The notes: generated by a model from the sequence alone, not told the origin. Shown: positions 21,990 to 34,045, counted from the stretch's first letter. The stretch is 64,000 nt of DNA from Aquarana catesbeiana (GCF_042186555.1 NC_133326.1:693232700-693296699), one strand, 5' to 3'. Program-made: numbers and translations.

Positions 21990-22850
21990 CGCACCTAAAA
22001 GATGCACCGATTCGCTTCGGTGTGCCCCAGTAGTTACGGCCTCATTTCAGTACATGCTCCAGAGTTACGTTATTATCAGTCATTCGTACCTCTGTCATGG
22101 TTTTCATTTCATTACCACGTATCACGTTCCGACATGAATTCAGTCGCATGGAAATGCACCGATTCGTCTCGGCGTGCCCCAGGATTGGCCACATTTCAGT
22201 ACATGCTCCGGAGTCCGATTCGTAGTCAGTCGCTACAACAGCACGACCGATTCGAGCCTCCGTCATGGCAAACGATATGTTACACCTGCACTTATCGCGC
22301 TCCGCTTCGAATCCAGTCGCATCTTCCATGCACCGATTCGTTACGGCGTGCCCCAGGGCTCGGCCTCATTTCTGAAACATGCTCCAGAGTCCGGATCATA
22401 GCTAGTCGCAGATATCGGGCGACTGATCCGTATCTCTGTCATGCAATTACTACCATTTCACTCCCACAGCGCATCACCGTTTCGAAACCAGTCGCATCTG
22501 AGATGCACCGATTCGTCATGGTATGCCCCACTTGTTTCAGCCGTATCCATACCTATACCAGAGCTCGGTTCATTGGCAGTCGCAAAATACGGCACAACCA
22601 ATTCGAGCCTCGGTCAAGGTAAACATTTCTCTCATTTCATTTCATACTGCGCTCCGATTCGAATCCAGATGCATCAAACAGGCACCGATTCGTCCCGGTG
22701 TGCACCAATGTTTTTTCAGTTGCCTCATTTCAGTACATGCTCCAGAGCCCGGTTCACGGTCGGATCAGTCACGACACGACCAGGCCGGACCTCTGTCATG
22801 GAGTTCATTCATTTCATAATCAAGGCAAAACATTTCGAATCATTTCATTG
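21990..22850 (+). repeat. About 175-bp tandem repeats in the Ngaro leader
   Basis: Five units, each with GCACCGATTCG followed by a GTGCCCCA-like box, then CATTTCAGTACATGCTCC and an AGTCGC box. The GCACC anchors fall at about 22004, 22156, 22330, 22505 and 22682, spacings of roughly 152, 174, 175 and 177. Open frames across the array are ordinary for a near-3n period and look non-coding. Confidence 0.85.
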
Positions 22851-23157
22851 TCACAAAGATTGCAAGCACCATACAAATCGTTGCTTCGAGTTTAGTTAGC
22901 AATCCCTTCACAAATTATCACCTTTTCATTTTCCTCTAGGTCAGTCAAAGTTCAGTAGGTCCACCCTGCACCAGGTTGGACGATATCCCCCCAGGTAAAT
23001 AATTAAAAAAAAAAAAAAAAAAAAGGGAATGGGAGAATAAGTCAGGTAAGTATGACTCAGGGGAGCAAAGAAAAACTTGAAATTCGTGTCACCCCCAATA
23101 GGTTACAGTCAACCAGGAAATAAGAGCTCAAGACAGGAGATTCTCACCAGAGCAACT

Positions 23158-24306
23158 ATGTCTCAGGCCGGCAGCGAAGACTTCACGGCCCCTCTGTCAC
23201 CTTCTCCGGTCTCAGAGAGCGGCAGCGTGCAGTCCCTCAGGGGATGGACTATCCCCAAACTGACGGCAGAGCTCAGATGCAGAGGTGTCCCCTTCCCCGC
23301 CACAGCGAGGAAAGGCGAGCTCTTCAAACTCCTCTTTCCCCCACCAGCAGCAGGACCCAGTACCCAACAGGCATCCCTCCAGTCAATATCATCAGCTATC
23401 TCACAATTACACACGATGGTGTCATCCTTGTCTACCTCAGTTACAGACGTCCAAACCAGGGTGGCACTCCTGGAGGCTCGACCGGCCACTGCTGTCCCCG
23501 ACCCAACCGCAACTCAAACCTTGACACCCCTTCCTGCAGGTACCTCAGGCTGGAGCCCCATTGTCTAACCCTCCCATCTGGTCCCAACCAGTATCAGGAA
23601 GGACATTTTGGACGGCAGGGACATCAACCTGGCCTCTCTCCTTATTTCCGTGCACGATCTGGCAAAAAATAAGGCCTACTCCTGGGGTGACATATCGGTG
23701 GTCCTTAAAGCCAAAGACCCCAGATTGAACCGCAAGTTATCGGTCCCAGAATTTACCCTGGCCTTTGGCATGCTCAGAGACGTCCTATGCTCAGCCACCC
23801 CCAGCAGACGGGAAGAGCTGGACTTGTATCTCCATACGGTAGTAGACTTGGGCTACAAGTATGGAGGTTTTGCATTTTACGATTACCACCGTTCTTTTTC
23901 CGCTAAGGCCGCCGCCAGACTCACACAGTTCCAGACTACGACAAAATGGAGTCTCATGGACACAGAGCTCTTCTGCCGCCACTTTGCCGGCTTACGCTCA
24001 CCTCTGTGTGCGATTTGTCAGTCCTCCACCCACACTGCCACCTGGTGCGCCAATGCGGCGATCAGACGGCCCTTCGAGTTTCCCTCTACCTCGGGTACAA
24101 TTCAGGGTCAGTCGCCCCCTGAACCAACGCCTCAGGTGGACAAATTTGGACGCCCAGTCCGAACCATGGGAGGGGCAGCCATCTGTAATAACTACAACTA
24201 TGGGTCCTGCAACTTCAGCCAGTGCCGCCTACTCCACATCTGCACCTTATGCCAAAGAGCACACCCAAGGAATTTGTGTGAAGTCAAACAACACAAGAGG
24301 GCATGA
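23158..24306 (+). pseudogene. Ngaro gag-like ORF1 with one premature stop
   Basis: Structural protein expected to package element RNA. The first in-frame ATG is 23158. Residues about 20-60 (GWTIPKLTAELRCRGVPFPA, GELFKLLFPPP) resemble a SAP-type DNA-binding helix pair. The frame then has an in-frame TAA at 23566-23568 and continues without shift (SIRKDILDGRDINLASLLIS) to a C-terminal cysteine cluster, CNNYNYGSCNFSQCRLLHIC, followed by TLCQ and LCEVKQH. It ends at TGA 24304-24306. The uninterrupted frame on both sides says the TAA is a single recent mutation. Gag-like identity rests on position and the terminal Cys/His cluster. Confidence 0.75.
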
Positions 24307-25896
24307 CTAAGCCGGATCAACCTCTTATGGTTAGGACTGTACCTCACCTCACATCCCACCCCTTCCCTGGCCACCTACCTTATCCAAGGCTTCACAGCAG
24401 GCTTTCACACCGGCCTCATTTCACTACCCCACAGTACTCACGAATGTGCCAATCTTCGTTCAGCAGCCATTGACGAACAAGCCATAGATCAACTCTTACA
24501 AGCAGAGGTAGATCGAGAGTACGTGATAGGCCCTTTCACTCGCCCCCCTTTCAGCGCATGGAGAGTCAGCCCTATTGGGCTTGTCAAGGGCAAGTTCACG
24601 AATAAATTGCGTTTGGTGTACGACCTGTCTGCGCCTCATTCTTCCCACATACCCAGTCTCAATTCCCTGATCCCCTCCGAAGAGTTTTCCCTAAAATATT
24701 CCTCCGTCGACATGGCAATACAAGCAATCATCAAAGCAGGTACAGGTGCCTGGCTCTCCAAAGCCGACATCTCGGATGCCTTCAAGCTCCTGCCCATCCA
24801 CCCATCCCTTTGGTGCTGGCATGGCATCAAGTGGAAAGAGGCATATTATTTTGCCACAAAACTCACCTTCGGTTCGAAGAGTAGTCCATGGCTCTTCGAC
24901 ACGTTCGCTCAGTCCCTTGTTTGGATACTGTTACACAAGGGTCAATGCCAAGAAGTCATCCATTACCTGGATGACTTCCTACTAATAGAACCTCCCAGCA
25001 AGCCCCCAGGAGACCTCGACAAACTCAGAGTGATATTTGGAAACCTCAATGTTCCCATCGCCGAGCACAAAGTCGACGGCCCAGCACACATCATCACCTT
25101 TCTCGGGGTCAGCTTGGATACCTGCGCTATGCAAGCCAGTCTCCCCCTCGACAAACTAACACGCATTAGGGCAGTCCTTCACGAATTTACACACACCAAG
25201 GGCTGTACCAAAAAGCAGTTGCAATCTCTCCTGGGAATGCTTAATTTCGCCATGCAAATTATTCCACAAGGCCGCACCTTTGTATCACGCCTGCTTAGAT
25301 TTCTGTCAGAAACTCAAGACCCCGATCAGATCTTAAATCTAGACTCCGCAGCTATAGCGGACCTATCTATGTGGGAGGAATTCTTGTCCGCCTGGAATGG
25401 CATATCCCTATTTATACCTATGGTTTTGGTCCATTCACCCCAGGTGGTGACAGACGCTGCAGCCTCCACAGGTTTCGCGGCAATTTTTGGCCGCCATTGG
25501 TTTTCAGGACCCTGGCCTCAACAGATACTGTTGATACCTGGCTTTACTCAAACATCTGCCCTCTTTGAACTTTATCCCATAGTGGCAGCTGCACAGCTCT
25601 GGGGCCACCACTGGACAGGACAAACCGTAGTCTTCACCACCGACAACCAGGCCACAGCAGACATCATCAACAGAGGCAGGTCCAAGTCCCTAGCAGTCAT
25701 GTCCTTCCTGCGCAGATTGGTACAACTGTCTTTACAGCATCAGTTTAACATACACTGTGCATTTATTCCCGGCAGATACAACTTAGCTGCTGACGCACTG
25801 TCACGTTTTAATTATACCTCCTTTTTTGAACAGGTTCCCGATGCCGAACCAATGTCGGCCCCTATCCCTGTCTGGTCACAACTGACCCTGGACTAG
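24303..25896 (+). pseudogene. Ngaro reverse transcriptase / RNase H
   Basis: Copies element RNA to DNA and degrades the RNA strand. RT blocks: LRLVYDLSAP (about 24607), SKADISDAFKLLPIHPS (about 24757, first catalytic Asp) and YLDDFLL (24964-24984). RNase H blocks: VVTDAAASTGFAAIFG (about 25444), FELYP (25564), TTDNQATADIINRG (about 25636) and NLAADALSR (about 25780), giving the D-E-D-D set. An ATG at 24303 overlaps the gag stop as ATGA but is in the frame one base away. The RT frame itself has no ATG before the active-site region, so either an indel near 24340-24355 moved it or it is read by stop readthrough. Catalytic residues are intact. Confidence 0.85.
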
Positions 25897-26831
25897 TTCA
25901 ACATTTATACGGAGCAACGCAACTCATCAATCATTCACTCTCTCACAACACACTCAAAGCCTACCAGACAGCTTGGAAGGCGTTCAATAAATTCCTCACA
26001 TCCTGCCGTAAAGGACCAACAGATGTCAAACAGGTACTGGCCTTCACTGCACACTGTCACACGCAGCTGGCCTTATCCTACAATACCATTCGGCTATACC
26101 TAGCCGGCATTCAACATTTCTTGACGCTTGAAGACCCCACGAAATCTTCACTGTTCTCATCACACGCTATACGAGCCATTCTAAGGGGCATTCAGAAACG
26201 ACAACCAGTCATCAGCACCAAGCGCTTACCCATTACGGGGCCCATCTTTAGGGACATGTCAACTATTCTGGCTACTTCGCCATTCGGTCTGCTCCCCAGC
26301 ACGGTCTTACAAGCAGCCATATATTTAGCTTACTATGGGTTCCTGCGACCTGGCGAATTCACCTCTAACAAACCCACAGACCAAGTACTATGCAGACAGC
26401 ACTTGCTTCGATACCAAGACCATTTCATCCTGCACCTCGAGGTCTCTAAAACCCAGCAAACGGGCTCAGGAGTGAACATTCACCTCTACGAAACTAACAA
26501 CAGCTGGTGTCCAGTCGCTGTACTCAACCGACTCCGGTCACTCCTGCCTGAGCAACCAGACACCAGTCCCCTTCTACCATTCCCAGTTAAACCCTTAAGC
26601 GCCTCTCAGTTTGTGAAACACATAAGGATACTTCTCCGCAATCTTCACCTTAACCCTAGTCAGTATTCCGGACACTCCTTTCGCATCGGAGCAGCCTCCG
26701 CAGCGTCCCGCCACGGGGTTCCAGACCACATCATCAAAAGGCTAGGCAGGTGGAAATCAGCCTGCTTCGCCCGGTATATCCCCAATCCGCAAACAGAGAT
26801 GGCACAGGCATTCTCCAAATTGGCTCAATAA
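25830..26831 (+). pseudogene. Ngaro tyrosine recombinase
   Basis: Integrates the circular DNA by site-specific strand exchange in place of a DDE integrase. The frame is open from 25830, overlapping the end of RNase H by about 64 bases in the -1 frame. The N-terminal core-binding part (LKAYQTAWKAFNKFL, about 25956) precedes the catalytic domain. Catalytic positions seen: FLRPGE (first Arg, about 26341), HSFRIGAASAAS (His 26673, Arg 26682), GRWKS (Trp) and the nucleophile Tyr in ARYIPNP (codon 26775-26777). No in-frame ATG lies before about 26022, so it was probably part of one pol ORF with RT/RNase H, now frame-displaced, or is made by frameshifting. Confidence 0.85.
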
Positions 26832-26874
26832 AAACTGAAAACCAATAAAAATTATAACCCTACCTGAATGTTTT

Positions 26875-27033
26875 TGCCCCCTTATTTTGGCATACCGGCC
26901 ATTAGACCAAGGCACACTTTCAGGTCCATTTCATATGGTAAGTCCATACTTTCAGGTCTATTGCTGATGGTAAGTATTATCTTTACTATAAGTGTTATCT
27001 ATGTCCATATCGGACATAGGGCTCCAACCATAA
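26875..27033 (+). repeat. Ngaro split repeat B1
   Basis: 159 bp, near identical to B2 (TCCATACTTTC against TCCACACTTTC). Begins 43 bases after the recombinase stop. Confidence 0.95.
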
Positions 27034-27134
27034 GTAGGAAGGCCAGTATGGTGGCCTGAATTTATGGGAAGAGCCCGGGGGGTATTTAAGCAGCCCGCTC
27101 ACCTGTGGTGCTTGTCGGTTTCCTGTGCGCGATA
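27034..27134 (+). repeat. Ngaro split repeat A2
   Basis: Copy of A1 abutting B1 directly; followed by an 89-base unique spacer before B2. Confidence 0.95.
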
Positions 27135-27223
27135 CCCATCCTCCCATCCCCATTTCACAGCATTTCTCAACTATTCATTTCATTAATTTCTCTTACAGAA
27201 TAATCATTTCTTAAACCAGGGTA

Positions 27224-27492
<269 letters not shown>

Positions 27493-27539
27493 TAAATTTT
27501 TTTTACATAATGTAACCAGTTCCTGATCACCACCACACC

Positions 27540-27576
27540 ATCGTTTCTCAACCTTTTGGCTAAGATCAAGTGTAGA
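27540..27576 (+). pseudogene. U2 snRNA 5'-end fragment
   Basis: Matches the start of vertebrate U2 snRNA, including CTTTTGGCTAAGATCAAGTG, with two changes in the first stem. It breaks off after about 37 bases and an A18 run follows about 25 bases later. Likely a retroposed or SINE-borne U2 remnant. Confidence 0.75.
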
Positions 27577-27639
27577 ACTGCACTGGTGACGGTATGTAAA
27601 AAAAAAAAAAAAAAAAGATTTTTTTTTATTTCTTAATTT

Positions 27640-28200
27640 TCCAAAAAATTGTGACAAAAAATCACAACTTCAACAAACTCACGATGCCTCTTACTAAATA
27701 CCTTGGACTGTCTACTTTCCAAAAATGGGTAATTTGTACTGCCCTGCCACTTTAGGCCCTCAAGAAATTAGGTGTGATCAATTTTCAGATATATACCATA
27801 GTTTGTGGACTCTATAACTTTCACACAGACTAAATAATATATACTGATTTAGTTTATTATTACCAAAGAAATGTAGCAGATTACATTTTGACCTAAATGT
27901 ATGAAAGATTATTTATTTGCAAAATTTTAAAACAGAAACAAAGAAAAAGATGTTTTTTTTTCAAAATGTTTGGTCTTTTGTGTTTATTTAACAAGTAATT
28001 AAAAAAGCCAGTGGTTATTAAATACCACCAAAAGAAAGCTTTATTTGTGTGAAAAAAATGATAAAAATTTCTTAGGGGTACATTGTTGCATGGCCGCGCA
28101 ATCATTATTCAAAATGTAACAGAGCTGAAAGCTGGTAATTAAGCTGGGTAGGAAGGGGGTGAAAGTGCCCAGTATTGAAGTGGTGAAGGTAGGGGAGATG
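27640..28200 (+). repeat. Dispersed ranid-type repeat
   Basis: Contains AAATACCACCAAAAGAAAGC near 28019, also seen at 43490, and ends GTGCCCAGTATTGAAGTGGT. Non-coding. Confidence 0.6.
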
Positions 28201-29049
28201 TTTCTCAGAGAGGATTCTGTGTATATTGGCACTGTGTGTATCCCTGCCTGTGGTGAATGCCTGAGTTGAGCATGTCTCTTTGAGGTATATGTGCTGGTTG
28301 GGCTGGGGGAGCTTCTCCTACCACAGACTGGGTGGCAGACTTACTGCTGAACAACAGCATCGGAGATGAGGGTTCTCCTGCAGTACATGCCAGGGAGTTT
28401 GAGCGGCTACCCCTCCGTGATGCAGTACCAGGTGTCATCTTGCAATCACAAACAGTTACTGAGGTCAGTGTGCCAGCATGGAAGAAGTTCCGAAGAACTG
28501 GGCCACAAGTTCCTGGTAGCAACTGCAGAATATCTTTGAACACTCAACACTGAGACTAGCGTTTCCACTTGGACATTCTGTCTTTAGTACAGCTAAGCTC
28601 CCTCTCCACCACTGCAGCTGTCACACAAACAGTACAGTGCTGAGAAGTTTTGTAGCTGGGTGGGGAAGCTAAAAACACTAGTTTCCTATCAGGTCCACTC
28701 CCCCTGTGGTTGACAGGAGATAGTGGGTGGAATTATAGCCAATAGACAGTCAGCTGTCAATCACAAGTTGAAGGGGATTTGGTGTCTTTGCTTTCCCATT
28801 AGGCTCCACTCACCATGAGCATCACTGTTTACTGGAAGGCATCAGCTTGTTATTTGTAATAGGAGAGACCACTGTTTTTCACTTTTTTTAGGAGAAGCTG
28901 GAAGAAGGAGGTATGTCTTATGATAAACAACATGCCATTCCATGATTTTGCAGGAAACCATAACTGATATGTGGGGATGACAGTATTATCAGTAAATACA
29001 TCAATAAAGTAAACACATTTCAAGCTTGGTTATAAACAAAATAGCATAT
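28201..29049. other. No gene seen
   Basis: A short open stretch near 28330-28553 on both strands has no recognisable domain. Otherwise unremarkable DNA. Confidence 0.5.
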
Positions 29050-29389
29050 GGCTCCGTTCACACTATGGTGTTCTGGATCGCGGGCAGAATCACCGTGACT
29101 CTGCCTACGATTCCGAATCGTCGTGGTTGCAATACCCATTATTTTCAACTTGGCATTCAAATTGCAGCACAGAACTTCTTCTAGGCAACAAGCGTCCCAT
29201 GATTCCATTTGCACGATTTTACCGCGGTTCATCAGGTGACAATCATGGCAAAATCACATCACGATTTGAGTGCCACTGAAAATAACAGGGATCGCAAAGG
29301 GCATCCCACAATTTGCAGCAATTCAGAATCACTGGCAGAATTGCGGCAATTCTGTCCGCAATCCAGATTCCCATAGTGTGAACGGAGCC
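29050..29389. mobile_element. MITE with perfect 19-bp TIR
   Basis: GGCTCCGTTCACACTATGG at the left is an exact reverse complement of the right end at about 29371-29389. The flanking trinucleotides are TAT and TAA, a weak Harbinger-type duplication. Confidence 0.85.
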
Positions 29390-29418
29390 TAAATGTCCTT
29401 GTCATCTTTCTTAACTAC

Positions 29419-29880
29419 TTAAAGAGGAGTTCCCATTTAAAAAAAAAAAAATAAGAGTCAGCAGCTACAAATACTGCAGCTGCTGACTTTTAATTGGACA
29501 CTTACCTGTCCCAGGGTCCAGCGATGCGGGGGATCGAAGCCCCACTCATCTCCCCCTCCATTCTGTGGCGCCGGCATTGCAACTGTGGGTGCCGGGCTGT
29601 GGCTTCACAGCCTTGATTGGCCGCTCAGTCGTCCAGGACCTGTAATGGGTCCCAGATGATTGACAAGAGGGAGAGAGCAGAGCTGAGCCCTTCCTGTGCC
29701 AAGGGGGAAGTGATGTCACCAGCCCAGGCACTGAAAGAGGCAGACTACGAGGGACCCCCTAGCAACAGGCATTTAGAGGTGAGTAAAAAAAAAAAATTCC
29801 AATTTTTTTTTTTTTTTTTTTTTTTTTTAGGCACATTCATGTATTTTTTTTTTTTTTTTTTGGGTGGAAGACCACTTTAA
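29419..29880. mobile_element. TTAA-flanked MITE
   Basis: TTAAAGAGGAGTTCCCA at the left mirrors TGGAAGACCACTTTAA at the right. TTAA at both outer ends (29419-29422, 29877-29880) is the piggyBac-type target. Confidence 0.75.
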
Positions 29881-31050
29881 GGACCAGCCTCGTTTTGGAA
29901 TTTAGATGTTTACATGTTTAAAACAGTTTTTTTTGCTAGAAAATTACTTATAACCCCCAAACATTATATATTGTTTTTTTTTCTAACATCCTAGAGAATA
30001 AAATGGTGGTCATTGCAATATTTTTTTTCACACCGTATTTGCACAGCGGTCTTACAAGCGCACTTTTTTTGGAAAAAATTCACTTTTTAGAATAAAAAAT
30101 AAGACAACAGTAAAGTTAGCCCAATTTTTTTTATATTGTGAAAGATAACGTTACCCCGAGTAAATTGATACCAACATGTCACGCTTCAAAATTGCGCCCG
30201 CTCATGGAAAGGCGTCAAACTTTTACCCTCAAAAATCTCCATAGGCGACGTTTAAAAAATTCTATAGGTTGCATGTTTTGCGTTACAGAGGAGGTCTAGG
30301 GCTAGAATTATTGCTCTTGCTCTAAAGATTGTGGCGATACCTCACATGTGTGGTTTGACCACCATTTTCATATGCGGACGCTACTCACGTATGCGTTCAC
30401 TTCTGCGCGCAAGCTCGTCGGGAGAGGGTGTTTAAAAAAAAATATATATTTTTCTAATTTATTTTACATGATTTTATTTATTTTTACACTATTTAAAAAA
30501 ATTGTGTCACTTTTATTCCTATTACACGGAATGTAAACATCCCTTGTAATAGAAAAGAGCATGACAGGTCCTCTTAAATATGAGATCTGGGGTCAAAAAG
30601 CCCTCAGATCTCATATTTACACTAAAATGCAATAAAAAAAAGTCATTTAAAAAAATTATATTGAAAAAAATGCGCCTTTAAGACGTATGGGCGGAAGTGA
30701 CGTTTTGATGTTGCTTCCGCCCTGCAGTGTCATGGAGACGAGTGGGTGCCATCTTCCCCTCACTCGCCTCCATGCACAGCTAGGCAGCAGACGCGATCGC
30801 CTCTGCTGCTACCGACAGCTCCGGTAAGCAGCAGAGGGCACCGGATCGCGGTGGGAAGGGGGGCCCTCTCCCGCCACCTATAAAAGTAATCTCGCGGCAA
30901 ATCCGCGGCAGAGGCAACTTTTATCTTGTAGCCGACTGCCGGACAAAAACGGGGATACTGGGGTTATGGCAGCTAGCTGCTGCCATAACAACGATATCTG
31001 TCCCCAAAAAAGGGATGTACATCGGCGTGCGGCGGTGGGCAAGTGGTTAA
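29881..31050. repeat. Dispersed repeat of about 1.1 kb
   Basis: AT-rich left half and GC-rich right half ending GGGATGTACATCGGCGTGCG ... AGTGGTTAA. I recognise this as a high-copy ranid repeat. It has a short mirrored block (ATATGAGATCTGGGG / CAGATCTCATAT near 30578-30614). No ORF. Confidence 0.55.
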
Positions 31051-31241
31051 AAAGAGCCATCATAAATTGAGTTGGAAGACTAGTTCATCAGTGTGCCAGA
31101 TAATATAGTTTACATACAGTACAAGTAAAGCGATTGCTTAAAATAAAACGGATATAATATATAGATATATTACCTTTGACTCCATGACCTTTGACAGAAA
31201 TATGTAGGACAAAGCCCTAGTCAACAATTGAACCTCCAGAG

Positions 31242-31513
31242 CAGCCTTTCTCAATTATGGTTCCTTCAGATGTTGCTAAGGATTCCTTGAGCAATTTCTG
31301 CCTCTTGTATACTTAACCAATGACACTAAGGACGTTTTTAGCTATCTGTAAGGGGGGTTCTTTTCACTGACCTCAAATGTAAGAAGCACACTTTCCACGG
31401 GCCACCATGTTATGTACCATGAATTGTAGATATAGTAATTATTAGCAGGGGTTCCATGAGCCTGGAAAGTTCATTTAAGGGTTCCTTGGGGTTTGAAAGA
31501 ATGAGAAAGGCTG
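31242..31513. mobile_element. hAT-like MITE, shared with copy A
   Basis: CAGCCTTTCTCAA ... GAGAAAGGCTG. Same element and same insertion point as 8452-8759, in the opposite window orientation, as is the OR. Confidence 0.8.
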
Positions 31514-32018
31514 CTCTAGAATATGGAAAATTATGGATTTTTAGATCTAAAACTTCCATTGCTGCCTCTTCCTTCAGTTAGATTTAAAGGGGCCATTAGT
31601 TGCCAGTTAGGCATATTTAGACATAGCAGGAACTTTAAAAGAATATAAGTGTGCTGAGTGTAATGATACCAATATGTAATCATACTTAACAATTGTGGCT
31701 CCAATTTATCTTTATTGAGACACCAAACACAAATATTGGAACTTGATCCTGATGTCGCCAGAGCCAAAAGTACAGAGCAAACTTTACTTACATAAAGAAA
31801 TATATGACTTTACAATAAAAATATAAAGAATAAAAAAATTATACATGGCAAAGCTAAGGAGACAATAACAGAAACTTATATCATACAATTGTGGTGCTGT
31901 ACATCTGTTTTTACAAGGTTTGTAAGATTTTATATTATCATGTTGATCATTTAAAAGTATTAGATATTTATTTCATTATGCGATACTTTATATGACTAAT
32001 TCAATTCATTTTTTAATA

Positions 32019-32963
32019 TTAAAATGCAATGCACATACAGAAGTTTGTTAAAAAAATGTTCAAGGCTTTTTTCAGGTCTTTATTCCTCAAAGTGTATATA
32101 ACTGGATTTATCAATGGGGTTACTACAGTATAGGATAATGATAAGAATTTAGTAACATTCCCCAATTGCCCTTCACTGGGTACCAAATAAGCAAAAGCTA
32201 GGTTGCCGTAATAGATATATACAACAGTCAGGTGGGAACTACATGTAGAAAAAACCTGCTTCCTTCCTGTAATAGATGGAATTTTAAGAATGGTGACTAT
32301 GATAATAACATAAGATACAACAACAAATATAAATGGGATGACATCAAATAAAACAGTCAACAATGTTATCTCTATCTGAAGAAATGCTGTATCGGAGCAG
32401 GAAAGTTTAAGAATTGGATCAAGATCACAGAAAAAGTGGTCAACAATGTTGGGCCCGCAGAACTGCAATTGAGCTATAATTAAAGTATGCATCAGCACAG
32501 TTAAAAAACTTAAAGACCAACAGATAATAACCAAAGTACAGCAGCAGTGGTGATTCATTATCAAACAATAATGTAATGGTTTACAGATGGCCAAATATCT
32601 GTCATAAGACATCACAGTTAGAAGAAGACTGTCAAATATTAATGTAGCACAAAAGAAATAAAACTGGGAGAGGCAATCAGAAAATGACAATATGGTATCA
32701 TTCACCAAAACTGTTCTCAATGTATTAGGAAGAATATCTGTTGCAAGTACGATATCTGACATAGCGAGCTGTGAGAGGAAGATGTACATGGGAGACTGAA
32801 GGGTTTTGCTGTAGGACACCAGTGTGATGATCAAGAGGTTTCCACAAAGTGTAACACAATAAAGCAAAAGGAAAATAAAAAACACCAAAAGTTTGACATT
32901 TTCTGGAGTCTGAAATCCTAAGAGGTGGATTGTGGAAATTCTGGTCATATTCTTCTTCTCCAT
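32019..32963 (-). CDS. Olfactory receptor, class II type (copy B)
   Basis: Intact 314-residue odorant receptor, closely similar to copies A and C along its full length. Landmarks at the same positions: N5-M-T glycosylation site, GN at 41-42, PMYIFLSQLAMSD at 58-70, C97 and C179, MSYDRYLAIC at 118-127, FSTCSSHL at 238-245 and PLINPVIY at 283-290. The ATG directly follows a splice-acceptor-like CTTCAG (forward CTGAAG, 32968-32973). A poly(A) signal AATAAA is at 31967-31972 on the minus strand. It lies in the inverted copy of the duplication. Its upstream exon donor has been lost, so 5' UTR splicing may differ. Ligand unknown. Confidence 0.95.
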   Translation of the reverse strand: MEKKNMTRISTIHLLGFQTPENVKLLVFFIFLLLYCVTLCGNLLIITLVSYSKTLQSPMYIFLSQLAMSDIVLATDILPNTLRTVLVNDTILSFSDCLSQFYFFCATLIFDSLLLTVMSYDRYLAICKPLHYCLIMNHHCCCTLVIICWSLSFLTVLMHTLIIAQLQFCGPNIVDHFFCDLDPILKLSCSDTAFLQIEITLLTVLFDVIPFIFVVVSYVIIIVTILKIPSITGRKQVFSTCSSHLTVVYIYYGNLAFAYLVPSEGQLGNVTKFLSLSYTVVTPLINPVIYTLRNKDLKKALNIFLTNFCMCIAF

Positions 32964-33039
32964 GATCTGAAGGCAGTTTATTAAAATGAAAGTGTAACAT
33001 GTGTGAAGCAGCTTCAGCTAGTTAAAGGAAGCTGAAGAA

Positions 33040-33230
33040 AATGTGGACTGTCTGAAGAGAAAACAGAAAGGAGAAAGAAAAGAGAGAGATGGAGGGAGAG
33101 TGAGAGGAAAATAGGAGAGATAGAGACAGAGGAAGAAAGGGATAGAAGGCAAAAGAGAGAGAAATAGAATAGTGTGAGAGAGAAAGAAAGACATGAGAGA
33201 GAAAAGAGCAAGAGGGGATTTACCAATTGA
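33040..33230 (-). other. Pyrimidine-rich tract before OR copy B acceptor
   Basis: C/T-rich on the coding strand, ending TTTCTCTTCAG|ACAGTCCAC near 33050. The same kind of tract precedes the OR in copies A (6590-6665) and C (48440-48638), consistent with a 3' splice site polypyrimidine tract. Confidence 0.5.
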
Positions 33231-34045
33231 GTAGACCTTTCTTTTTTCACTTCTATAAAAAAGTACAAAACTGAATTTTAAGTTACAAATTAAAAAAAAA
33301 AACAAACACAACAGTGAAAACCAATAGGATTGCATTTCACTGTAGTTTAGTCAGTGAGAAATAGACATTATATATTATATTGTCTTGTTGGTTACTTCAC
33401 TTTTTCTCATTTAGCTAATATCTGATAGATTTCTCATCTGCTGGCTGTTGTATTCTGACAACCGGACCCAGCAGCTGTCATAATACCCCATATCAAATTG
33501 GATGCAATCACTGTTTGGCTGACGATTTTCCTCCAAGGTCATTTAACAAAAGCAGACTGAAAAATCTATTTTTGTTGTGCTTGGTGTTACCAACAGGGCC
33601 ACCCCCAGCTAGAATTTTGTTCATTTTAACGGGAAACCAAAATAATTTCATCTCAAGGGCAACAGAAATGTATGCATTCAAATGTGAAATGCAGTAGGGG
33701 ATGAGTCTGACCTGCTTTATCCTCAACACAAATAGATTTCAATGGAACTCGTTGCATAGCGTGAAATACAAAGCATAGCAGGCCAAAGGTCATCCAAACT
33801 CCACAACTAAAGTCAATGGAAATGACTGAATTTCAATTAAATTGTAATTTAAAGGCAGGTCCAACACAAAAAGAAGATGACAAGTTTTAATGGCATTATT
33901 TTAACTTAAAATAGAAACAGAAATAAAGAAATGTCAAAGAGTAATTACTGTAATTACTGTTAGCAAATGTGTTACATATATATAAGTAAAGATATGGCCA
34001 CATCTGTGAAGTGTGTTCTTTTATGTAAATGCTTTTCTGATGCAG

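Noticed and set aside
22002..22622. 206-residue open frame upstream of gag
   Set aside because: Runs through tandem leader repeats, no domain; several overlapping frames are equally open.
25818..25830. Slippery-like CCTTTTTTG for -1 frameshifting into the recombinase
   Set aside because: A -1 slip there runs straight into TGA at 25827-25829.
28205..28553. Open frames on both strands near 28.3 kb
   Set aside because: No domain and both strands open to a similar extent; no support for either.
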